Positions 24,650-32,842 of a stretch of 64,000 bases of DNA are shown piece after piece. Source of the DNA: Bradyrhizobium sp. (GTDB lineage Bacteria > Pseudomonadota > Alphaproteobacteria > Rhizobiales > Xanthobacteraceae); the NCBI RefSeq assembly GCF_016219575.1, contig NZ_JACRMG010000009.1, forward strand, positions 744,001 to 808,000, read 5' to 3'. The notes below the pieces were generated by a model, which was given only the letters and a program-made list of their open reading frames with translations, was not told the DNA's origin and ran no database searches. Both the position numbers and the translations under genes were made by a program. How positions within the stretch are numbered: position 1 is the first letter of the stretch; each line of letters begins with the position of its first letter.

Positions 24650-25588
24650 ATGACCGCTATTGTCACCGTCACGCCGAATCCGTCCGTCGATCTCTCGACC
24701 ACGGTGGAGCGCATTGTTCCCGTCCACAAGCTGCGCGGAACAACGCAGCGGCGCGATCCTGGCGGCGGCGGGATCAATGTCGCGCGCGTCGTGACGCGGC
24801 TCGGAGGCGATGTCGGCGCGATCTATCCCGCCGGCGGAGCGATGGGCGACTTGCTGCGCCGGCTGCTCGATGGCGAAGGCATCGCCAGCCGCGTGCTGCC
24901 GATTGCGGGGGAAACCCGCGAGGATTTTTTTGTCAGCGAGACCAGCACGGGTCAGCAATACCGCTTCATCCTGCCCGGCCCGCGGCTTGCCGAGGGAGAA
25001 TGGAAGGCATGCCTGACGGCGGTGGCGGCGCTAGAACCATTTCCGCGCTTTGTGGTCGCCAGCGGAAGCCTGCCGGCCGGCGTGCCCGACGACTTCTATG
25101 CGCAGCTGGCGCGGATTGCGAAGCAGCGCGGCGCCGCTATGACCCTGGATACCTCCGGGGCGGCCCTTGCCGCCGCGGTTGCAGAAGGCGTCGACCTCAT
25201 CAAGCCGAATTTGCGGGAAATGCGCGAGCTCGCGGGCGGCGAGGCGGACGCCCCGGCCGCCTGGGAAAAGGCCGCCAAGGCCCTAGTCGACAATGGGCGC
25301 GCGAAGATCGTGGCACTCACCATGGGCCATCTCGGGGCGGCGCTGGTGAGCCGTGAGGGGATCCTGCGTGCAAAGCCGATCGCCATCGCGCCGCTCAGCG
25401 CGGTCGGGGCCGGCGACAGTTTTCTCGGTGCGCTGGTAGCCGGTCTTGCCGCCGGCGCCGCGCCGGCCGACTGCTTCCGCGATGCGGTTGCCGCCGGTGC
25501 TGCCGCGCTGCTCAATCCCGGCACCGACCTTTGCCGGCCGGAAGACGTGGCCCGCCTGGCGAGGGACGTGGTGATCGAAGCCGCCTGA
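24650..25588 (+). CDS. PfkB-family hexose kinase (1-phosphofructokinase/phosphofructokinase-2 type)
   Basis: This 312-residue ribokinase-fold sugar kinase begins VTVTPNPSVDLSTTVERI. It contains the sugar-binding GGGGINVARVVTRLGG, VVASGSLPAGVPDDFY, KPNLREMREL and the C-terminal anion-hole motif GAGDSFLGALVAGL with catalytic D256. This pattern is the PfkB subgroup that phosphorylates fructose-6-phosphate, fructose-1-phosphate or tagatose-6-phosphate. It is flanked by two paralogous microproteins, which suggests a small condition-specific unit. Confidence 0.88.
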   Translation: MTAIVTVTPNPSVDLSTTVERIVPVHKLRGTTQRRDPGGGGINVARVVTRLGGDVGAIYPAGGAMGDLLRRLLDGEGIASRVLPIAGETREDFFVSETSTGQQYRFILPGPRLAEGEWKACLTAVAALEPFPRFVVASGSLPAGVPDDFYAQLARIAKQRGAAMTLDTSGAALAAAVAEGVDLIKPNLREMRELAGGEADAPAAWEKAAKALVDNGRAKIVALTMGHLGAALVSREGILRAKPIAIAPLSAVGAGDSFLGALVAGLAAGAAPADCFRDAVAAGAAALLNPGTDLCRPEDVARLARDVVIEAA

Positions 25589-25717
25589 GGGCTGAAGCCG
25601 CACGAACTGTGGAGAGCTTGCGGCATCATCTGCGGTCCGGCCGCCGATCATCCAACCGGAAACCGTCACCATGTCAATGGCAGCCGTCCCGGAATCGGCT
25701 ACGGTCTTTTCGGGGTG

Positions 25718-25751
25718 AGGAAGCGGAGAACCGTGATGAAGTTCGCTTCCT
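25718..25751 (+). promoter_or_regulatory. Hairpin enclosing the RBS and start codon of microprotein 2
   Basis: AGGAAGCG (25718-25725) pairs with CGCTTCCT (25744-25751); the 18-base loop contains GAG and the ATG. Both arms are identical to those at 24514-24546, while the loop bases between them differ. Confidence 0.5.
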
Positions 25752-25837
25752 TCGAAAACGTGCTGCTGCTGGCGACGCTGATGATGTTCGCGGTGTTCCT
25801 GGCCTGGAGTTTCAAGATCATTGCCGCGTGGATGTGA
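25736..25837 (+). CDS. 33-residue membrane microprotein, second paralogue
   Basis: The frame encodes MKFASFENVLLLATLMMFAV followed by FLAWSFKIIAAWM, a single predicted membrane helix with a short amphipathic tail. The start MK-x-ASFE and the leader CGGGGTGAGGAAGCGGAG match the first copy at 24531. It lies 147 bases after the pfkB stop. It is longer than the first copy by a C-terminal eight residues. No family is recognised. Confidence 0.65.
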   Translation: MKFASFENVLLLATLMMFAVFLAWSFKIIAAWM

Positions 25838-25882
25838 GCGCGTTCTGCGAAGCGGTGTGCGCGACCGCCGGAGCAGGTTGTC

Positions 25883-26023
25883 TCAGTACTGAGCCATCAG
25901 AGCCCGCGGCGCTGCGAAACGTTGGCGTCCTTTTCTCAGGAACGCCTTGGGATAGCTGGCGGCGGCCGTGACAGGCGCCGTCAAAACGGCAATTGCGCTG
26001 GCCATCATCGTCCGGCGGAACAT
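25883..26023 (-). CDS. 46-residue small exported peptide
   Basis: The frame starts MFRRTMMASAIAVLTAPVTA, a short signal-like segment, followed by a basic stretch AFLRKGRQRFAAPR and the end LMAQY. A strong GGGAGG ribosome-binding sequence lies five bases upstream of the ATG. The gene is antisense to the pfkB-microprotein cluster and isolated. The signal-like start and ribosome-binding site are the only support. Confidence 0.45.
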   Translation of the reverse strand: MFRRTMMASAIAVLTAPVTAAASYPKAFLRKGRQRFAAPRALMAQY

Positions 26024-26289
26024 GGAAACCTCCCGATCTCAGAACCGATCCGGCTCTTGGTCGGTTGGGAGGTTGTCGCTGGTTCGCTGCATCCCGAAGC
26101 TGTGATCGGTAGCGGTAAGTTCCACCCGGAGCTTCCGGCAGAATCGCAGGCTTTCTTGAGCGTTTTCAGGTCCTTCGCGCCGACGAATGGCGCTAATTCC
26201 TTAGCAGCATACCGTCGAAAATCACGGCTCCGGTGACGTTGCTGGAGACATTGTGAGGCTGCCGGTCGCTCCAAGCGTCTGTCGCGGCC

Positions 26290-26585
26290 ATGTGCCGACG
26301 CCGCCTTTGCCAGCCTGTATCCGCACCCGTGGCACCAGCAACCGACCGGTCCCGATCGGTTGCGTGAGATCAGATTCGATGGCTATCGGACGACAATGCA
26401 TCGCGATGGGTGAGCGCGTGCGCAAGCTGCGCACACCATTCTTCGTCATCGACAGCGAGGCGGTCTGGTTCGACGGGCGCGACCTTGCGGATTCCGACAA
26501 GCCGCCATCGCGATGGCATGATCACGGAGCGAAGCTGCTGGCGTTCGATCTGCGAAGAGTGCCGGCAACGTGCCCGGCATTGTAA
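26290..26585 (+). pseudogene. Decayed ATP-dependent DNA ligase fragment
   Basis: Pieces of the ligase catalytic domain are readable in two frames. TGPDRLREIRFDGYRTTMHR followed by DG ends at a stop and corresponds to the usual WIHEIKHDGYR region, with the nucleotidyl lysine replaced by Arg. A second frame then gives GERVRKL and FFVIDSEAVWFDGRDLADSD, then HDHGAKLLAFDL, matching the IDGEAV / HDAAVTLCAFDL region. About 40 intervening residues are missing. Frameshift, deletion and lost lysine indicate a pseudogene. Assignment is from remembered motif patterns. Confidence 0.5.
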
Positions 26586-26690
26586 ACTCAAGACCGCAAG
26601 CCTAAGCTGGAAGCCGATTTTGATGTGCGTCAAACGGTCGAGGCAAAGCGGCTAGTAGTGAAATCTCCCGAGCCGGCGTCGGAGCGCGAC

Positions 26691-27140
26691 ATGATGAGAT
26701 GTGGTTTGAAATGGTTGATATTGACCGGTCTTGCCGCTGGTTTTGCTGCTTCGGCGCAGGCTGAAGACTTCGACATCGGCAAGTCGGAATTTCAGTCTTC
26801 ATGCGCGAGTTGTCACGGTACGGATGCAAAGGGCAAAGGACCGGTCAGCACCCAGCTCAAGATACCGACTCCCGATTTGACGATGTTGGCCAAGAACAAC
26901 AACGGGGTCTTTCCCACCAACGCCGTCTATGAAACCATAAATGGATTCAAATCAATCCCCGCTCATGGCACGCGCGATATGCCGATCTGGGGGGAGCGAT
27001 TCAATCCCATTGTCAACCTGCCTCACCACGTCGATCTGTCTTACTGGAAGTTGGCCGGGCCGGACAAAAGCCCTGAAGTCGTCGTGCGAACACGCATCCT
27101 CGCTGTTATCGATTACCTGAATCGCGTTCAGCAAAAGTAG
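26691..27140 (+). CDS. Periplasmic c-type cytochrome
   Basis: This 149-residue protein has a signal peptide (KWLILTGLAAGFAASAQA) and one haem c site CASCH (C38, C41, H42). A probable axial Met lies in TRDMPIW (M97). It resembles small mono-haem class I cytochromes with a long insertion before the Met ligand. Base composition is visibly less GC-rich than in flanking genes. The start at 26691 has GGAG about ten bases upstream. It lies beside the 3' end of a tRNA gene. Confidence 0.82.
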   Translation: MMRCGLKWLILTGLAAGFAASAQAEDFDIGKSEFQSSCASCHGTDAKGKGPVSTQLKIPTPDLTMLAKNNNGVFPTNAVYETINGFKSIPAHGTRDMPIWGERFNPIVNLPHHVDLSYWKLAGPDKSPEVVVRTRILAVIDYLNRVQQK

Positions 27141-27259
27141 CAACCGAAGAGCATCCGGATGGCTGGCGTTGCCGCGCTGCAATCGCGCAAGCAACACGGG
27201 AAACGATAGTGGAAGACATCCTGAAAATCGGCCCCCAAGCGATTGCAAGGCCGAGAAGG

Positions 27260-27336
27260 TGGCGATCCCGGCAGGATTCGAACCTGCAACCCTCAGAGTA
27301 GAAATCTGATGCTCTATCCAGTTGAGCTACGGGACC
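27260..27336 (-). tRNA. tRNA-Arg (anticodon UCU)
   Basis: Read on the minus strand, the acceptor arm GGTCCCG pairs with CGGGATC (one G-T), followed by discriminator G and an encoded CCA. The D-arm is GCTCAACTGGATAGAGC. The anticodon arm is TCAGA-TTTCTAC-TCTGA with anticodon TCT, and the T-arm contains GGTTCGAATCC. The length is 77 bases including CCA. Confidence 0.95.
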
Positions 27337-27637
27337 GGACCGTTTGCGGCGGTGCAACCGGTCTTGTAACACTGCCAATATGAAAAATCCGCTGCGCCGC
27401 CAAGCCGGTATCGAACCGGCGGGCGCGCCGCGGCGACCAAGATGGGCGGTGGGCGGTCTTTGCGACGGTCCGGCCGCTGTTCATGTCGGCCGGAGGTGCG
27501 TTCCGGGCCGGCACAGGGACCGTTTGGCAATGCTTTGCGACTTCCTCGCATCTCCCTCCGCCCGCCATCAGCCCGTCACCTTTTCGCTGCCATTTATGCC
27601 TCGCGCGGCCTTCGTCCGCGGCCCAAGGAGCTTCCCC
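27337..27637. other. 301-base intergenic region upstream of the macroglobulin gene
   Basis: The frame of the following gene is open through this stretch but has no ribosome-binding site or signal peptide until 27638, so it is treated as non-coding. It should contain the promoters of both the tRNA and the macroglobulin gene; no specific site was recognised. Confidence 0.5.
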
Positions 27638-30600
27638 ATGATCGGTTTGGTACGCGCCGCAGCACTGTGCGCAACGCTGGCGCTTGGCCTGAATTCTGCG
27701 CTGGCCGCGGACAAGAGCTTCAAGCGCGACGATCTCGCCGATTCCGCGATCAAGCTGGAGGCGGAGATCCGGAAGGAGGCGGGGCCGGTGGCCAAGACCT
27801 CGGCGACCCTGAAGACCGACGCCGACGCCGCCTTCAAGCGCAACGATTTCCGCAGCGGTCTCGACCTCCTCGGCAAGATCGCCGCCACGGCGCCGGAGGA
27901 CAGCGGCAACTGGCTGCGGCTCGCCCGCACCATCTTCCAGATCCGTCCCGTCAACTCGACCGAACAGACGTTTCTGCTCGAGCGTGCTTCCACCGCCGCC
28001 TACATCGCCTATCAGCGCGCCGGCAATGCAGGCGAGGAGGCGGATGCCTTGGCGGTGCTTGGCCGGGCGCTGGCCGACCGCAAGCTGTGGCGCCCGGCGC
28101 TGGATGCGCTGCGGCTGTCGCTAGATATGCGCGAGGTCGCCGACGTCCGCGGACAGTATGAGAAAATGCGCGACGAGCATGGCTTCCGCCTGCTCGACTA
28201 CAGCGTGGATTCCGATGGCGCTACCCCCAGGGCCTGCTTTCAGTTCTCGGAGGAGCTTGCAAAGCGAGTCGACTTCTCGCCCTTCGTGGCGCAGGCGGGC
28301 AGCGACAAGCCGGCGCTGTCCTCGGAAGGCAAGCAGCTCTGCGTCGAGGGGCTGAAGCACGGCGAGCGCTACAACATCAATCTGCGCGCCGGCATGCCTT
28401 CATCCGTGAGGGAGAGCCTGCCGAAATCGGCCGAGTTCAACATCTACGTGCGCGACCGGAAGCCGTTCGTTCGCTTCACGGGCCGCGCCTATGTGCTGCC
28501 GCGGACCGGCCAGCGCGGTATTCCGCTGGTGAGCGTCAATACGCCGGCGGTAAACGTCAACGTATTCCGGATCGGCGACCGCAATTTGATCAACACCGTG
28601 ATCGGCGGCGATTTCCAGGGCACGCTTAGCCGCTACGAGCTCAGCGACCTCGGCGGCGAGCGCGGCGTCAAGGTGTGGTCGGGCGAGCTTGCCACTGCCA
28701 CCACGCTGAACCAGGACGTCACCACGGCCTTCCCGGTCGACCAGGCGATCGGCGATTTGCAGCCGGGTGTCTATGTCATGACCGCGGCGCCGAAGAACCC
28801 GGGCAGCCAGGACGACTCTTCGCTGGCGACGCAATGGTTCATCGTCTCCGACATGGGCCTCACGGCTTTCTCCGGCAATGACGGCGTCCACGTCTTCGTC
28901 AATTCGCTGGCTTCGACGGATGCCGTTGCGAAAGCTGAAGTGCGGCTGATTGCGCGCAACAACGAGATTTTGGCCACCCGCAAGACCGACGATGCCGGCC
29001 ATGTCCTGTTCGAGACGGGACTGGCGCGCGGCGAGGGCGGGTTGTCGCCGGCGATGCTGACGGTCATGAGTGAGAAGGTGGACTACGCCTTCCTCAGCCT
29101 GAAGAGCAATGCGTTCGACCTGTCCGACCGCGGCGTGGCAGGGCGCATCGTGCCTGCGGGCGCGGATGCCTTCGTCTATGCCGAGCGCGGCGTCTACCGC
29201 TCCAACGAGACCGTCTACCTCACCGCGCTATTGCGTAACGGGCAGGGCAATGCCGTCACGGGCACGCCGCTGACGCTGGTGATCGAGCGGCCGGATGGCG
29301 TCGAATACCGCCGCGCCGTGCTGCCCGACCAGGGCGCGGGCGGACGCTCCATGTCGATTGCACTCAATTCGGCGGTCCCGACCGGGACTTGGCGGGTGCG
29401 CGCCTTCACCGATCCCAAGGCCGCCTCGGTCGGCGAGACCACCTTCATGGTCGAGGATTACCTCCCGGAGAGAATCGAATTCTCCATTAGTTCCAAGGAG
29501 AAGATCATCAAGGCTGAAGCTCCGGTGGAGCTTAAGGTCGATGGCCGCTTCCTCTACGGGGCGCCGGCATCGGGCCTCCAGCTCGAGGGTGACATACTGG
29601 TGACATCGGCTTCGTCCGGCCGGCCGGGCTATCCCGGCTACCAGTTCGGCGTGGCGGACGAGGAGACCTCGGGCAACGAGCGCACCCCGATCGAGAATCT
29701 GCCGGTCGCCGACGCCAAGGGCGTTGCGACCTTCCCGGTCAGCCTTGCCAAGGCGCCGACCTCGACCCGGCCGCAGGAGGCGCAGATCTTCATCCGCATG
29801 GCGGAGACAGGCGGCCGTGCGGTCGAGCGCAAGCTGGTGCTGCCGGTGGCACCCGCAATCAACCTGATCGGTGTCAAGCCGCTGTTCGGCGACAAGAGCG
29901 TGGCCGAAGGCGACAAGGCCGAGTTCGACGTCATCTTCGTCGCGCCCGACGGCAAGCAGATTGCGCGTTCCGGCCTGCGCTACGAGCTGATGAAGATCGA
30001 GTCGCGCTATCAGTGGTATCGCCAGAACTCGTATTGGGAATACGAGCCGGTCAAATCGGTCAAGCGCGTCGCCGACGGCGATCTCAGTCTCACTGCCGAT
30101 CAAGCGGCGCGGGTGTCGCTGCTGCCGCAACCGGGGCGCTATCGCCTCGACGTGAAATCGACGGAAGCCGACGGGGCGATCACCTCGGTGCAGTTCGATG
30201 TCGGCTGGTACTCCGAGGGCGGCGCCGACACGCCGGACCTGCTGGAGACCTCGATCGACAAGCCGGAATACCTTTCCGGCGACACCATGGTGGTGTCGGT
30301 CAATGCGCGTACCGCCGGCAAGCTCACCGTCAACGTGCTGGGCGACCGGCTGCTGACGACCCAAAGCGTCGACGTCAAGGCAGGCACCAGCCAGGTCAAG
30401 ATCGCCGTTGGCAAGGATTGGGGCACCGGCGCCTATGTGCTGGCGACCTTGCGCCGTCCGCTCGATGCGGCAGCCCAACGCATGCCCGGCCGTGCGATCG
30501 GACTGAAATGGTTCGGCATCGACAAGAAAGCGCGGACGCTCGAAGTGAGCCTTGCGCCGCCGCCGCTGGTGCGCCCGGGCAGCGCACTGAAGATTCCGGT

Positions 30601-32842
30601 GAAGCTCGGCGGGCTCAACCCCGGCGAAGACGCCAAGGTCGTCGTTGCGGCCGTCGACGTCGGCATCCTCAATCTCACCAACTACAAGCCGCCGGCGCCG
30701 GACGATTTCTATCTCGGGCAGCGCCGTCTCACCGCGGAAGTCCGCGATCTCTACGGCCAGCTCATCGACGGCATGCAGGGCACGCGCGGCCAGATCAAGT
30801 CCGGCGGCGACGCCGGCGCGGAGCTGACCGGCAGCCCGCCGACGCAGAAGCCGCTGGCGCTCTATTCGGGTATCGTCACCGTCGGCGCCGACGGCTTGGC
30901 GGAAATCAGCTTTGAAATTCCGGAGTTCGCCGGCACCGCGCGGGTGATGGCGGTGGCATGGACCGCTACCAAGCTTGGCCGCGCCACCACCGACGTCACC
31001 GTGCGCGATCCCGTGGTGCTGACCGCGACCTTGCCGCGTTTCCTGCTCAATGGCGACAAGGGCACCATGAGCTTCGACGTCGACAACGTCGAAGGTGCGG
31101 CCGGCGACTACACCATTAACGTCAAGACCACGGGGCCGGTGAAGGTGACCGGCAATCCCGCCACGACGGTGAAGCTGGCCGAGAAGCAGCGCACCTCGCT
31201 GGCGTTGGCGCTCGACGCGGGTGGTGCCGGCACCGCCAATATCGATGTCGAGATCAAGGGCCCGAACGGGCTGACCCTGGCGCGGCACTACGCGCTCGAC
31301 GTCAAGCCCGCGAACCAGATTCTGGCGCGCCGCTCGATCCGGACCCTGGCGAAGGGCGAGAGCCTGACGCTGACCGCGGACATGTTCTCGGATCTCGTGC
31401 CCGGGACGGGCAGTGCGTCGATCTCGGTCAGCCTCTCGACCGCGCTCGATGCCGCGACGATCCTGAAGGCGTTGGACCGCTATCCGCATGGCTGCTCCGA
31501 GCAGATCACCAGCCGCGCGATGCCGCTGCTCTATGTCAACGATCTCGCCGCCGGTGCCCATCTGGCAATGGATACCGCCGTCGACCAGCGCATCAGGGAC
31601 TCGATCGAGCGGCTGCTGGCGCGTCAGGGCTCCAACGGCTCGTTCGGCCTGTGGTCGGCCGGCGGCGACGAGGCCTGGCTCGATGCCTACGTGACGGACT
31701 TTCTGACCCGCGCCCGGGAAAAGGGTTTTGCGGTGCCGGATGTGCTGTTCAAGAGCGCGCTCGACCGCATCCGTAACTCCGTCGTCAACGCCGAGGAGCC
31801 GGAGAAGAACGGCGGCCGCGATCTCGCCTATGGCCTCTATGTGCTGGCACGCAACGGCGCGGCTCCGATCGGAGACCTGCGCTATCTCGCCGATACGAAG
31901 CTCTCCTCGCTTGCCACCCCGATTGCGAAGTCGCAGCTCGCAGCGGCGCTGGCGCTGGTCGGTGACAAGGCGAGGGCGGAGCGGGTCTACGGCGCGGCCT
32001 TGGAAGCTCTGAACCCAAAACCGACCATCGAGTTCGGCCGCACCGACTATGGCAGCGCGCTGCGCGATGCTGCCGCGCTGGTGTCGCTCGCCAGCGAAGG
32101 CAACGCGCCGCGGGCGACGCTGACGCAAGCCGTCCAGCGGGTAGAAGCCGCGCGCGGGCTCACCCCGTACACTTCCACCCAGGAGAACGCCTGGATGGTG
32201 CTGGCGGCACGCGCGCTCGCCAAGGAGACGCTGGCGCTCGATATCGACGGTGCTCCGGTCAGGCAGGCGGTGTTCCGCAGCTACAAGGCTGCCGACATGG
32301 CCGGCAAGCCGATCCGGATCACCAACACCGGCGAGGCGCCGGTGCAGGCCGTGGTCTCGGTCTCCGGTTCGCCGGTCTCGCCCGAGCCGGCCGCCTCCAA
32401 CGGCTTCAAGATCGAGCGCAGCTACCACACGCTCGACGGCAAGCCGGCCGACATCAGCAAGGCCAAGCAGAACGATCGCTTTGCCGTGGTTCTCAAGATC
32501 ACCGAGGCCAAGCCGGAATACGGGCACATCATGGTGGCCGATTATCTGCCGGCCGGCTTCGAGATCGACAACCCGCGGCTGGTTTCCTCCGGCGACAGCG
32601 GCACGCTGGACTGGATCGAGGACGGCGAGGAGCCGGAAAACACCGAGTTCCGCGACGACCGCTTCACCGCGGCGATCGACCGCGCCACCGACGACCAGTC
32701 GATCTTCACGGTGGCCTACATCGTGCGCGCGGTATCGCCCGGCAAATACGTGCTGCCGCAGGCCTATGTCGAGGACATGTACAATCCCTCGCGCTATGGC
32801 CGCACCGCCACCGGTACTGTGGAGGTGCGCCCGGCGAAATGA
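27638..32842 (+). CDS. Bacterial alpha-2-macroglobulin family protein with thioester motif
   Basis: This 1734-residue exported protein has a signal peptide (LVRAAALCATLALGLNSALA). A long series of macroglobulin beta-sandwich domains follows, with VFVYAERGVYRSNETVYLTA-type MG2 sequence near residue 510. A helical thioester domain contains HGCSEQITSR (C1286-S-E-Q1289), the residues that form the reactive thioester. Such proteins trap proteases in the periplasm. AAGGAG lies seven bases before the ATG. The stop overlaps the start of pbpC (ATGA), the classical pairing for this family. Confidence 0.93.
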   Translation: MIGLVRAAALCATLALGLNSALAADKSFKRDDLADSAIKLEAEIRKEAGPVAKTSATLKTDADAAFKRNDFRSGLDLLGKIAATAPEDSGNWLRLARTIFQIRPVNSTEQTFLLERASTAAYIAYQRAGNAGEEADALAVLGRALADRKLWRPALDALRLSLDMREVADVRGQYEKMRDEHGFRLLDYSVDSDGATPRACFQFSEELAKRVDFSPFVAQAGSDKPALSSEGKQLCVEGLKHGERYNINLRAGMPSSVRESLPKSAEFNIYVRDRKPFVRFTGRAYVLPRTGQRGIPLVSVNTPAVNVNVFRIGDRNLINTVIGGDFQGTLSRYELSDLGGERGVKVWSGELATATTLNQDVTTAFPVDQAIGDLQPGVYVMTAAPKNPGSQDDSSLATQWFIVSDMGLTAFSGNDGVHVFVNSLASTDAVAKAEVRLIARNNEILATRKTDDAGHVLFETGLARGEGGLSPAMLTVMSEKVDYAFLSLKSNAFDLSDRGVAGRIVPAGADAFVYAERGVYRSNETVYLTALLRNGQGNAVTGTPLTLVIERPDGVEYRRAVLPDQGAGGRSMSIALNSAVPTGTWRVRAFTDPKAASVGETTFMVEDYLPERIEFSISSKEKIIKAEAPVELKVDGRFLYGAPASGLQLEGDILVTSASSGRPGYPGYQFGVADEETSGNERTPIENLPVADAKGVATFPVSLAKAPTSTRPQEAQIFIRMAETGGRAVERKLVLPVAPAINLIGVKPLFGDKSVAEGDKAEFDVIFVAPDGKQIARSGLRYELMKIESRYQWYRQNSYWEYEPVKSVKRVADGDLSLTADQAARVSLLPQPGRYRLDVKSTEADGAITSVQFDVGWYSEGGADTPDLLETSIDKPEYLSGDTMVVSVNARTAGKLTVNVLGDRLLTTQSVDVKAGTSQVKIAVGKDWGTGAYVLATLRRPLDAAAQRMPGRAIGLKWFGIDKKARTLEVSLAPPPLVRPGSALKIPVKLGGLNPGEDAKVVVAAVDVGILNLTNYKPPAPDDFYLGQRRLTAEVRDLYGQLIDGMQGTRGQIKSGGDAGAELTGSPPTQKPLALYSGIVTVGADGLAEISFEIPEFAGTARVMAVAWTATKLGRATTDVTVRDPVVLTATLPRFLLNGDKGTMSFDVDNVEGAAGDYTINVKTTGPVKVTGNPATTVKLAEKQRTSLALALDAGGAGTANIDVEIKGPNGLTLARHYALDVKPANQILARRSIRTLAKGESLTLTADMFSDLVPGTGSASISVSLSTALDAATILKALDRYPHGCSEQITSRAMPLLYVNDLAAGAHLAMDTAVDQRIRDSIERLLARQGSNGSFGLWSAGGDEAWLDAYVTDFLTRAREKGFAVPDVLFKSALDRIRNSVVNAEEPEKNGGRDLAYGLYVLARNGAAPIGDLRYLADTKLSSLATPIAKSQLAAALALVGDKARAERVYGAALEALNPKPTIEFGRTDYGSALRDAAALVSLASEGNAPRATLTQAVQRVEAARGLTPYTSTQENAWMVLAARALAKETLALDIDGAPVRQAVFRSYKAADMAGKPIRITNTGEAPVQAVVSVSGSPVSPEPAASNGFKIERSYHTLDGKPADISKAKQNDRFAVVLKITEAKPEYGHIMVADYLPAGFEIDNPRLVSSGDSGTLDWIEDGEEPENTEFRDDRFTAAIDRATDDQSIFTVAYIVRAVSPGKYVLPQAYVEDMYNPSRYGRTATGTVEVRPAK

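Noticed and set aside
26005..26274. Minus-strand 89-residue frame with KDLKTLKKACDSAGSSGWNL, which could be a dehydrogenase relic
   Set aside because: The similarity is too short and vague to name a family, and the frame runs over the stronger small gene at 25883-26023.
26590..27260. Possible att duplication of the tRNA-Arg 3' end
   Set aside because: No second copy of the T-arm and CCA end was found inside the window.
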